From an uncultured Candidatus Saccharibacteria bacterium (GTDB lineage Bacteria > Patescibacteriota > Saccharimonadia > Saccharimonadales > Saccharimonadaceae): a DNA stretch of 11,169 nucleotides. The notes below the pieces were generated by a model, which was not told the origin of the DNA, ran no database searches, and saw only the letters and a list, made by a program, of their open reading frames with translations. The stretch's first letter is position 1, and each line of letters starts with the position of its first letter. The translations under genes and the position numbers were made by a program. Positions 1 through 5,760 of this stretch are shown here, one piece after another. The DNA lies in assembly GCA_947427985.1 (NCBI GenBank), contig CANEKB010000027.1, positions 1-11,169 on the forward strand, written 5' to 3'.

Positions 1-967
1 CATGAACTTCAGCTGGACCAGTGGCTCCTTTCTCGGTCTTAAGAATAAAGAATGGATGGTGAATTTTCGCCGAATCTTGCAAAGCCTTTTGGAAGGCCTC
101 TGGCGAATCGCCCTCAATCCAGAACGGCGTATAACCAAAGCCGCGCACAAGCTCTTTTAGCTCGCGTTCAGACTTACGACCGTAAAGCGTGGGGGCGGAA
201 ATCTTATAGCCATTAAGATGCAAGATTGGCAATACACGGCCGTTAAAAGTCTGGTCGCCAACAGTTTTAACAAGGTTAAGAGAGCCTAACGCCGTGGCAG
301 TCTCTAATTCCCCGTCACCCAGCATTACAGCGATGGTTTTCTCAGGATGGCCAAGTGCATAACCGTAAGCTGCTCCGAGAGCATAGCCAAGCTCACCGCC
401 TTCACAAATTACACCAGGCGTAATTGGACTTGCGTGCGACGGAAATCCCCCAGGCCAAGAAAAATTCTTGAAGAGGTAAGCGATACCAGCTTCATCACGA
501 GAAGCCTTTTTGTCCACTTCCTCTAGAGCCCCGTCGACAAAAAGGTTAGCCTGAAGGGCTGGAAAACCGTGCCCCGGACCAAGAATGAATGAAAAATCTG
601 TTTTTGGAGCCGTTTCAGCCTCCGTTTGTTTTGCGTAACCGGTATAAACTTTACCTGAAGCGGTACGAGCATGTTCTAAAGCGGCACCAAATTTCGTAAG
701 CTTAGTGTCGCTCTTGGAGGACTGAGATTTCTTGTCTTGTTTAAAGCTAGCCGGGTCAAAGAAAGCCTTAAGATTCGCATAAGCGACGTCGATACCGTGG
801 CAAGTTCCCCAGTGGCCGAGTAGCCGAGGTTTAATATCATCCGCCCGCAGGGGACGATCGAGCAAAAAGTTATTTTGTAAAAAAAGCTGCGCAACAACTA
901 GGTAGTCGCAGGCGCGCACGCGACGACGAATCGCCTGATAAAGATTATTACCTCCGGAAGTGTTCAT
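1..967 (-). CDS. xfp: Phosphoketolase, N-terminal part (cut by window edge)
   Basis: Phosphoketolase cleaves xylulose-5-phosphate (often also fructose-6-phosphate) with thiamine diphosphate and phosphate, giving acetyl phosphate, which can be used for ATP. The frame, translated by hand from ATG at 967, gives 322 residues before the window ends, under half of the usual ~800. Visible motifs are GHWGT (51-55), GPGHG (130-134), WPGGFPSH (171-178), GGELGYAL (190-197), GDGELET (218-224) and HLNGYKI (250-256), all in family order. Oddities: a Lys/Ser-rich insertion of about 50 residues (72-123) precedes GPGHG; the usual IHEGGELGYAL reads ICEGGELGYAL (Cys189); and the stretch after GDGE (ETATALGSLNLVK) departs from the usual ETGPLA-type sequence. 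The start is placed at 967 because an extended -10 ends six bases upstream. Family identity is sure; substrate range is not visible. Confidence 0.93.
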   Translation of the reverse strand, partial: MNTSGGNNLYQAIRRRVRACDYLVVAQLFLQNNFLLDRPLRADDIKPRLLGHWGTCHGIDVAYANLKAFFDPASFKQDKKSQSSKSDTKLTKFGAALEHARTASGKVYTGYAKQTEAETAPKTDFSFILGPGHGFPALQANLFVDGALEEVDKKASRDEAGIAYLFKNFSWPGGFPSHASPITPGVICEGGELGYALGAAYGYALGHPEKTIAVMLGDGELETATALGSLNLVKTVGDQTFNGRVLPILHLNGYKISAPTLYGRKSERELKELVRGFGYTPFWIEGDSPEAFQKALQDSAKIHHPFFILKTEKGATGPAEVH

Positions 968-973
968 GTATTA

Positions 974-982
974 ATTATAGCA
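974..982 (-). promoter_or_regulatory. Extended -10 promoter of phosphoketolase gene, leaderless type
   Basis: On the minus strand TGC-TATAAT is followed by six bases (TAATAC) and then ATG. With normal -10 to +1 spacing, transcription would start at the A of the start codon. No recognisable -35 lies 17 bp upstream (AGCCGA), which fits an extended -10 promoter. It separates this gene from grpE upstream. Confidence 0.75.
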
Positions 983-1032
983 TGTTAGGACAAGGTTCGG
1001 CTAGCTTTTTAGGTTATAACCCAGATTGCAAG

Positions 1033-1572
1033 TTACTTACCAACTTTGACCATAGCTGGGCGCAAGACTGAGCCTTCGTAAAGGTAGCCGGGACGCAAAG
1101 TTTCTAAAATTACTTCCGTATCGCCGCCCTCATCCACCACCGAAACAGCATCATGATAATCTGGGTTAAATTCTACTCCAGGATTCGATGGGACTTTTTG
1201 CAAACTCAAGGATTGTAAAAGCTTGGCAAGATTTTTTTCGAGCGGTTTGAGCTGATCGGGGTAGGCCGAAATTGCTCGATCAATGTCATCAAGTAATGGC
1301 AAGAATTTTTCAACTGTAGCAAAACGTGCCGCCGACATGGCTTGGGTCTTTTGCAGATCAACCTGCTTACGGAAGTTCTCAAAATCCGCCCGGGTGCGCT
1401 GGAGATCATTAGTCAGTTCGGAGATTTTTGCTAAGCCAGCATCCACTGGTTCGGCAGTTGGAGTCGGTGTTTCGGAAGCCTGAGCGGCTTCGACTGGCGA
1501 ATCGTCAATAATTTCGACGTCATCAACAGTAAGCTCTTCGGGCTGTTCGGATGGTTGAGGTTTTTTAGACAT
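1033..1572 (-). CDS. grpE: GrpE, nucleotide exchange factor for DnaK
   Basis: GrpE releases ADP from the DnaK chaperone and acts as a cytoplasmic dimer. The 179-residue product has an acidic, disordered N-terminus (about 1-45), a helical stretch (46-125) containing ADFENFRKQ (62-70) and FLPLLDDIDRAI (90-101), and the C-terminal beta domain with GVEFNPDYHDAV (132-143) and VLRPAMVKV (169-177), typical of the family and of normal length. It is the second gene of hrcA-grpE: the Shine-Dalgarno AAGGAG (1580-1585) overlaps the hrcA stop codon and sits 7 bases from ATG. dnaK, often the next gene, is not here; phosphoketolase with its own promoter follows. Expression should follow the CIRCE-controlled hrcA promoter. 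Confidence 0.96.
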   Translation of the reverse strand: MSKKPQPSEQPEELTVDDVEIIDDSPVEAAQASETPTPTAEPVDAGLAKISELTNDLQRTRADFENFRKQVDLQKTQAMSAARFATVEKFLPLLDDIDRAISAYPDQLKPLEKNLAKLLQSLSLQKVPSNPGVEFNPDYHDAVSVVDEGGDTEVILETLRPGYLYEGSVLRPAMVKVGK

Positions 1573-1579
1573 AATTAAT

Positions 1580-1585
1580 CTCCTT
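1580..1585 (-). promoter_or_regulatory. Ribosome binding site of grpE
   Basis: AAGGAG overlaps the hrcA stop codon (TAA at 1584-1586) and lies 7 bases before ATG. It indicates coupled translation inside the operon and contrasts with the leaderless first genes of this window. Confidence 0.85.
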
Positions 1586-2331
1586 ATTTTATAGCTAAAG
1601 TTTCTTCAAGGATGTTCCCGGCATAGCGAACAAGCGACATTACCCGGCTATAGTTCTGGCGCGTTGGGCCGAGGACACCGATGTAACTTTTGTCGGAGTA
1701 GGGTGAGCGAAAACGACTAATAATTAGTGAGACCTGAGAGGTCTTACCGATCGGATTTTCTTGACCAATAAAAATGTTCAGAGGCTGACCTGGAGCTGCT
1801 TCGCGCAACCATGGCTCGAGATTATCGAGCAACTTCGCCACTGCTTGCACCCGGTTATTATCCATAAACTCTGGCTGAGTAAAGAGCCTCGAAATCCCAG
1901 ACATATAAAGTTGCTCGCCAATCGTTGCAATACCGAGGTTCCCTGTCAGCTCAACTAAAGAATCTACCGCACCTCGAATTGCAAAATCAGCCCGGGTCTG
2001 AGAATTAACACGGACCTCGAGGACACGATTGCTGCGCTCGGTGGTTTTTGGATCATGCTGGTTAACGCCGGCTCCCACCATGGTGTGCTCTTCGGCGATT
2101 TCGGGATGTTCGGAAATCATATTGACGTAATAACGATAACCAGCATCGGTCGGCACTCGACCAGCCGAGGTGTGCGGCTGTGCAATGTAGCCCAATTCTT
2201 CAAGCCGAGCCATTTCGGCACGAATCGTCGAAAAGCTTCGCTAAAGTTACGCTACCAACCGGCGTAGCGACTTCAGCATACTCCTCAATAATGGCAAAAA
2301 GAATTCCCTCTTGGCGTTTCGTTAAGCTCAT
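1584..2331 (-). pseudogene. hrcA: HrcA heat-shock repressor, frameshifted in the DNA-binding domain
   Basis: HrcA represses class I heat-shock genes by binding CIRCE. The first frame runs from ATG 2331 (MSLTKRQEGILFAI... to AKLF, ending about 2230). The homologous sequence resumes in another frame at about 2228 (TIRAEMARLEELGYIAQPHTSAGRVPTDAGYRYYV), which is classical HrcA, and continues to the conserved C-terminus (IGVLGPTRQNYSRVMSLVRYAGNI). HrcA proteins usually read AKxFxxSxATIR here, so about four codons less one base are missing between AKLF and TIR. An 11-bp loss between two TCGACG copies would give exactly this sequence. The repaired protein would be about 252 residues, against roughly 340 in Bacillus; the shortening is in the middle, where the inserted domain of the dimerisation region would lie. 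Real mutation and assembly error cannot be separated from one sequence. Confidence 0.9.
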
Positions 2332-2337
2332 ATTTCC

Positions 2338-2366
2338 AGTATAGCAAGTTAGCACTCGGTTGTCAA
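2338..2366 (-). promoter_or_regulatory. hrcA-grpE promoter, leaderless type
   Basis: TTGACA (2361-2366), a 17-base spacer and TGC-TATACT (-10 at 2338-2343) form a near-consensus housekeeping promoter with an extended -10. Six bases (GGAAAT) separate the -10 from ATG at 2331, so the predicted transcript starts at the start codon. Confidence 0.85.
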
Positions 2367-2375
2367 GACTGCCAG
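2349..2375 (-). promoter_or_regulatory. CIRCE-like operator overlapping the hrcA -35
   Basis: The CIRCE consensus is TTAGCACTC-N9-GAGTGCTAA. One half is perfect (2349-2357, GAGTGCTAA on the minus strand); the other, at exactly the 9-base spacing, matches 6 of 9 (2367-2375). The 9-base spacer contains the whole -35 TTGACA, so bound HrcA would exclude RNA polymerase. Position and spacing make it an autoregulatory operator for hrcA-grpE. Confidence 0.8.
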
Positions 2376-2386
2376 AGGCAGTCTTG
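2364..2386. repeat. 10-bp perfect inverted repeat overlapping CIRCE
   Basis: CAAGACTGCC and GGCAGTCTTG are exact inverted repeats separated by only three bases. One arm overlaps the degenerate CIRCE half and the last bases of the -35. No T-run follows on either strand, so it is not a normal terminator. It may be a second operator or a DNA hairpin; its function is unknown. Confidence 0.6.
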
Positions 2387-2456
2387 CTGCTTGCGTCGCT
2401 CAAACAAGAAAACGAGTTCTCTTATTATTCGCCGTCCTCAGCAGTTCAACAGTGCT

Positions 2457-2489
2457 AAAAATGGCCGAGCTCGCAATGAGCTCGGCCAT
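2457..2489 (-). terminator. Intrinsic terminator behind the NUDIX gene
   Basis: Perfect 12-bp stem ATGGCCGAGCTC/GAGCTCGGCCAT (2461-2472 with 2478-2489) with a 5-base loop. On the minus strand it runs into TTTTT (complement of 2457-2461), 12 bases after the NUDIX stop codon. It should stop NUDIX transcripts before the hrcA promoter. In the plus direction no T-run follows. Confidence 0.88.
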
Positions 2490-2501
2490 GAGGACAAATG
2501 T

Positions 2502-3128
2502 CTAACCAATGACACTCTGGTACGCATCCAGACTCTCTATGACGGATTCGGGACTGCGCAACAAACCGGCGACGCCCAGACTGCGGACCTCCTCCACCGT
2601 GAACCAACCGATTTCAATGGTTTCATCGGTATGGTACTGGTCCGGACCGGAAACAGGATCGGCAAGGAAAACCGGCATAATATATTGGTTGCCAGGTTTC
2701 TCGCTGCTACGGGTACAGAGGTGCTGCTTGATTGTGACCTTCCAGCCACTTTCTTCGTTAACCTCACGTCCGGCACCGTCCTCGAAGTACTCATCGAGAG
2801 TAAGACGGCCGGCCGGAAGGTTCCAACCGCCGTCGCCATCCACCCACGCATTCGGTTTATAGCCTTCGGACAGAAACCGTTGTCTCGTAGCCTCATCTTT
2901 AATCTTTTTCACCTGAACGCGGCCTTCGTGGATCATGAGGATTTTCCCTGCTCTGTTCGCAACGACAGCACCCGCCCTAAACCAGGGCAAACCCCAACGG
3001 GCAATATGCTCCTGGAGAGCAGTATCGGTGATTACGGTGGGTATACGGTAGCTTTCCGCCCACCTTTGGATATCGATGTCAAGCTTGGGGCAATGGGTCT
3101 TCGGAATTGCAACAATAAGTTCTGACAT
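2502..3128 (-). CDS. NUDIX hydrolase family protein
   Basis: NUDIX proteins hydrolyse nucleoside diphosphates linked to another group, using Mg2+. The 208-residue product has a complete NUDIX box at 107-129: Gly107, Glu113, then REVNEESGW (121-129), exactly GX5EX7REUXEEXGU with Trp last. GWNLPAGRL (101-109) precedes it as usual. Residues 1-50 form an N-terminal extension of no recognised fold, making the protein longer than a bare NUDIX domain (about 140). The start is fixed by GGGAGG (3137-3142), 8 bases before ATG. The substrate cannot be read from sequence. It is a single-gene transcript with a strong promoter, a long structured leader and a strong terminator, which points to individual control. 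Confidence 0.92.
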   Translation of the reverse strand: MSELIVAIPKTHCPKLDIDIQRWAESYRIPTVITDTALQEHIARWGLPWFRAGAVVANRAGKILMIHEGRVQVKKIKDEATRQRFLSEGYKPNAWVDGDGGWNLPAGRLTLDEYFEDGAGREVNEESGWKVTIKQHLCTRSSEKPGNQYIMPVFLADPVSGPDQYHTDETIEIGWFTVEEVRSLGVAGLLRSPESVIESLDAYQSVIG

Positions 3129-3136
3129 TCATATGA

Positions 3137-3142
3137 CCTCCC
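3137..3142 (-). promoter_or_regulatory. Ribosome binding site of the NUDIX gene
   Basis: GGGAGG lies 8 bases before ATG at 3128. It is the only clear Shine-Dalgarno site in front of a first-in-transcript gene here, and it belongs with the long leader. Confidence 0.85.
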
Positions 3143-3181
3143 GTCTCAGATTTTGATTGCGTAACTGGATTTTATAGTCGT

Positions 3182-3208
3182 CTAAGGACCATTCTGCTGA
3201 CGCACCAT
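3182..3208 (-). other. Possible leader peptide ORF (8 codons) in the NUDIX leader
   Basis: ATG at 3208 opens MVRQQNGP and a TAG stop. A GGGAG motif lies 11 bases upstream, somewhat far. An in-frame ATG at 3226 would give 14 residues (MGDDKT added). The first ORF's start codon sits at the base of the GCACC/GGUGC helix. No conservation can be judged, and chance is a serious alternative. Confidence 0.2.
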
Positions 3209-3342
3209 GGTTTTATCATCTCCCATCTATCAAGGTGCTGCTTGTTTAGGGGTCGAAACACCCCCATTAAGGCTACTAAGGAGTACTACCTTATGCTAGT
3301 ACTCCTTTTCTAGGGACTAGAAAAACCAAGCCCTATACTTTC

Positions 3343-3371
3343 ATTGTAGCACAGATTAGCAATTTTGTCAA
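3343..3371 (-). promoter_or_regulatory. NUDIX promoter with long leader
   Basis: TTGACA (3366-3371), 17 bases, then TGC-TACAAT (-10 at 3343-3348) on the minus strand: near-consensus with an extended -10. The predicted start is near 3336, about 208 bases before the start codon, unlike every other first gene in the window. Confidence 0.85.
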
Positions 3372-3447
3372 TAGTATCACACCCTTCTTGAAGGTATCGG
3401 AACACCGCATCGTAACCAGAGACATGCTTCTTTACGCATAATCAAAG

Positions 3448-3467
3448 CCTTAGGGGACCTTAGGGAA
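3448..3467. repeat. Tandem 10-bp repeat over the kinase -35 position
   Basis: CCTTAGGGGA and CCTTAGGGAA are adjacent direct repeats one helical turn apart. The second covers the place where a -35 would be (3458-3463) for the TATAAT at 3481, and no -35 consensus is present. This is the usual arrangement for a transcription factor binding two same-face sites; activator or repressor cannot be told. Confidence 0.5.
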
Positions 3468-3477
3468 CGTGTGTATA

Positions 3478-3486
3478 TGCTATAAT
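3478..3486 (+). promoter_or_regulatory. Extended -10 promoter of the kinase gene, leaderless type
   Basis: TGC-TATAAT is followed by ATTTTT (six bases) and ATG at 3493. No -35 is present; the tandem CCTTAGGG repeat lies in its place. The upstream GTG at 3469 in the same frame lies before the -10 and would not be transcribed from this promoter. Confidence 0.78.
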
Positions 3487-3492
3487 ATTTTT

Positions 3493-4131
3493 ATGGAAGA
3501 GCAGATACAGCAAATTAAATCTTGGCTGGGGATTGGGAGTATAAACATTTTCGGTTTACCGATGAGCGGTAAAGACACGGTCGGAGTGCAATTAGCAGAG
3601 AAACTAGGGGCAAAGTTCCTTTCTTCGGGGATTATTGTACGGGCAATGGAGCAAGCAACTGGTACAGCCTACTCACACGGCGGGAAACTGATGCCATCGA
3701 GTGTGTTTTATGACTGGGTGTTGCCATATTTTGAGAGAGAGGAACTTTGGAAATATCCACTAATTTTGTCCTCGATTGGGCGCTGGGCTGGCGAAGAAGA
3801 CGAAGTGATGTCCGTAGCACGTGCGAGTGGGCACACAATCCGAGCAGCCGTAGTTCTGCAACTTTCTGACAAAGACGTAGTGGAGCGCTGGGAAGCAGCG
3901 AAGTTGTTAGGTGATCGCGGGTTGCGCCACGATGATGCTGATCCAGAAATTTTTCAAACCCGTATCGACGAATATCATAAAAAGACTTTACCAGTATTGA
4001 AACATTACCAAGAGTTAGGGCTTCTTGTTCCGGTGCAAGCTGATTTTACCCGCGAGCAGGTCCTGAAAAACACGATTGAAGCGTTGGCGAATTTTGCGAA
4101 CCATACGGGCAATTTCACGGCGAAATTGTAG
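3493..4131 (+). CDS. Adenylate-kinase-like nucleoside monophosphate kinase
   Basis: This P-loop kinase of 212 residues should transfer phosphate between nucleotides in the cytoplasm. Walker A is GLPMSGKD (21-28, Lys27). SSGIIVR (44-50) corresponds to the S/T-G-D-x-x-R of the NMP-binding region. RWEAAKLLGDRGLRHDD (133-148) resembles the short arginine-rich lid, and ADPEIFQTRIDEYHKKTLPVL (149-169) is the typical adenylate kinase C-terminal helix. The DGFPR motif is not recognisable (LSSIGRWAGEED instead), so this is a divergent paralogue rather than a standard adenylate kinase, and the accepted nucleotide is uncertain. The start is chosen at 3493 because the -10 overlaps the upstream GTG start. 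The last 117 bases overlap the convergent lamin-tail gene. Confidence 0.85.
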   Translation: MEEQIQQIKSWLGIGSINIFGLPMSGKDTVGVQLAEKLGAKFLSSGIIVRAMEQATGTAYSHGGKLMPSSVFYDWVLPYFEREELWKYPLILSSIGRWAGEEDEVMSVARASGHTIRAAVVLQLSDKDVVERWEAAKLLGDRGLRHDDADPEIFQTRIDEYHKKTLPVLKHYQELGLLVPVQADFTREQVLKNTIEALANFANHTGNFTAKL

Positions 4132-5724
4132 CACGATATAAATAATTCCAGACGCCACGAGTAATGCTACTACTCCGGCAGCAATAAAAGCTTTACTATC
4201 TGAACGGGTGTTTGGAACAAGCGCATGTTCGGCGCCATCGTTCGCCGAGACGATTTTACGACAACGATTAGTTTCCGGGTTGCGCTCATAACCTTCGGCG
4301 CAAGGCTTAAGAGCTGAAGTGGCGCTAGTAATCGACTTACAACGACCAGTAAGCGGATTAAGATATTTCCCTTCTGGGCAGATGGTCGGCGTGGTTGTGA
4401 GGCTAGAAACTTTGACACAGTTGCCCGTAAGCGGGTTAATAGCTTTTCCAGCTTCACATGTGCGGTATTCTTGATAGATATTATCCGAGCTAGGTGTAAT
4501 AGCATAAGTTTGTACCCAAGTCTCGGCGCCATTAGTATCATAGATACGAGCATAGGAAGTAGACTTTTTCTGACCTTTCGGATAGGAGATCTCCTCGACT
4601 ATGTTCTCATCCACATCGACAAGCTCGATTAAAACTGACGAGGAAGGATTCTTAGTTAAGGAGAAGAGTTCTCCGGGGTAAAAAGCGAAATAACTATCCG
4701 GTGCAATCGTTCCACTCAGCGGATAAAGTTTTTTCTTATAACGTAGCTGACAACCGTCTAGAGAAACCGCAGCAAGAGTTGGATTATAAAATTCGATAAA
4801 TTGTTCAGATTGATCAGAAACATAATAGGAATAGATTTCGGAAAATTCGAGCGCGAAGCATTGTGGTGTGCCTGCGGATTCCGTTTCGTTGGGATCGTCT
4901 TCCGGATTCTGGTCAAGATCTTCAGTAGGCGGAGCATAGTAAGATGGGTTAGCTGGATCAAAGCCTGATTCATACGACTCTTTGTGTTCAAAGTCTCCGG
5001 AAAATAGGTTACGCACGAGAATGGTCGGCTTCTTACTATTGAACGCTTTTACACAACCCGATTTTCCGTTCCAACAAACTGAATCGATTTCGGTGCCATC
5101 CTCAGCTACGAGCGCGAGCGGTCCGGCCGAGAAAGCTAGGCTCGACGCGTAATAAAGGTCGGCTGGGTCCTGAGTCTCCAATTTCTTGTTATGGTAACGC
5201 AAGAGGAGGGTCTCGCCGGTCATGAGGCTCCCTTCGGCAAATTCAAAAATCGTGACAGTTTTGTTGCCCGTTCCATTAGTGTAGCGGAGCGAGAAACCGG
5301 CGAGGCTAAGCGGAGCGTCGGAAAGATTCTGTAGTTCGATAAGCTCGCCGACGTCGCTGACGCTATCGATTTCATAACCAGGATGAACAGCTCGAATGAT
5401 GAGGGGGTATGGAAAATCGTACAGATCTAAATCATCTTCATCAGAGTCATCTTGTTCATCACTTTCATCATTCCCTGAATCATCGCTACTGGAAGAGTCT
5501 AGTATGGTAGCATCGCCACCAGTAGTAGGCGAGTTATCCGGCAAAGTAGGGGCTTGAGTAGACAGCGGCGCAAAGTTATGAATCGAGTTAGGAATGAAGT
5601 CTAGTTTTGAGTCTAAACCAGCTAAGGCAAGTACCGAAATTAGCGCTGGCAGCAGACAACTCACGACAAGAGTTGTTATGGGAAATAGTTTTTGGATCTG
5701 GATTTGGGATAAAATTTGCTTCAT
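4015..5724 (-). CDS. Membrane-anchored lamin-tail-domain surface protein
   Basis: 569 residues from ATG 5724, chosen because TGCTATGCT ends six bases upstream. Order: signal or anchor helix (about 13-36), low-complexity linker with an acidic Asp/Glu/Ser tract (77-102), first lamin-tail-like domain (about 107-262, core LIELQNLSDAPLSLAGFSLRY), linker (263-287), second such domain (about 288-415, core FIEFYNPTLAAVSLDGCQLRY), three Cys repeats (423-490), C-terminal helix (513-534) and a basic cytoplasmic tail (535-569). The repeats have exact 26-residue spacing: C423/C436, C449/C462 and C475/C488, with NPLTG or NPETN between. Most of the chain should be outside the cell. Function is unknown; adhesion or envelope structure is inference. 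The tail-coding end overlaps the kinase gene on the other strand. Confidence 0.88.
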   Translation of the reverse strand: MKQILSQIQIQKLFPITTLVVSCLLPALISVLALAGLDSKLDFIPNSIHNFAPLSTQAPTLPDNSPTTGGDATILDSSSSDDSGNDESDEQDDSDEDDLDLYDFPYPLIIRAVHPGYEIDSVSDVGELIELQNLSDAPLSLAGFSLRYTNGTGNKTVTIFEFAEGSLMTGETLLLRYHNKKLETQDPADLYYASSLAFSAGPLALVAEDGTEIDSVCWNGKSGCVKAFNSKKPTILVRNLFSGDFEHKESYESGFDPANPSYYAPPTEDLDQNPEDDPNETESAGTPQCFALEFSEIYSYYVSDQSEQFIEFYNPTLAAVSLDGCQLRYKKKLYPLSGTIAPDSYFAFYPGELFSLTKNPSSSVLIELVDVDENIVEEISYPKGQKKSTSYARIYDTNGAETWVQTYAITPSSDNIYQEYRTCEAGKAINPLTGNCVKVSSLTTTPTICPEGKYLNPLTGRCKSITSATSALKPCAEGYERNPETNRCRKIVSANDGAEHALVPNTRSDSKAFIAAGVVALLVASGIIYIVLQFRREIARMVRKIRQRFNRVFQDLLAGKISLHRNKKP

Positions 5725-5730
5725 GTCGGA

Positions 5731-5760
5731 AGCATAGCATATCCCGTCTAAATTCCACAA
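5731..5760 (-). promoter_or_regulatory. Promoter of the lamin-tail gene, leaderless type
   Basis: TTGTGG (5755-5760), an 18-base spacer, then TGC-TATGCT (-10 at 5731-5736) and six bases (TCCGAC) before ATG 5724. The -10 is weaker than in the other genes, but the six-base spacing is the same. Confidence 0.65.

Larger units (their letters stand above)
3129..3336 (-). promoter_or_regulatory. Long structured 5' leader of the NUDIX mRNA, candidate cis-regulatory RNA
   Basis: From the predicted start near 3336 the leader is about 208 nt. By eye it folds into a four-way junction. Closing helix P1: GCUUG (3327-3331) with CAAGC (3240-3244). P2: UUUUCUAG/CUAGAAAA with a 3-nt loop (3306-3324). P3: 11 bp, AAGGAGUACUA/UAGUACUCCUU with an 8-nt loop (3278-3307; two bases shared with P2). 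P4: GGGGU/ACCCC with a 6-nt loop (3249-3264). A further helix, GCACC/GGUGC, pairs 3234-3238 with 3202-3206. The Shine-Dalgarno GGGAGG lies at 3137-3142. It matches no riboswitch, tRNA, tmRNA, SRP or 6S pattern that I know. This 364-base intergenic stretch (3129-3492) also holds the two divergent promoters and the tandem repeat listed separately; I see nothing else in it. Confidence 0.5.

Noticed and set aside
2449..2460. AGTGCTAA at 2451-2458, resembling a CIRCE half site
   Set aside because: No partner half occurs at the 9-base spacing on either side, and the bases belong to the T-run of the NUDIX terminator.
2391..3125. Long open frame on the plus strand (244 codons) across the NUDIX gene
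   Set aside because: It lies antisense to a gene with a complete NUDIX box, promoter, ribosome site and terminator. Its translation shows no family motif, and it begins inside the hrcA upstream region without a promoter.
3278..3311. 11-bp hairpin followed by TTTTC on the plus strand, as a terminator
   Set aside because: No gene or convincing promoter precedes it on the plus strand, and two of the T bases are within the stem. On the minus strand it fits as a helix of the NUDIX leader.
3240..3331. Cloverleaf region as a tRNA or tmRNA
   Set aside because: The helices have the wrong lengths (8 and 11 bp arms), there is no T-loop TTCRA at the right place, no anticodon-like 7-base loop, and no CCA end.
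3469..3492. Upstream GTG start for the kinase
   Set aside because: It lies before and overlaps the extended -10, so it would not be in the transcript; ATG 3493 begins the conserved protein.
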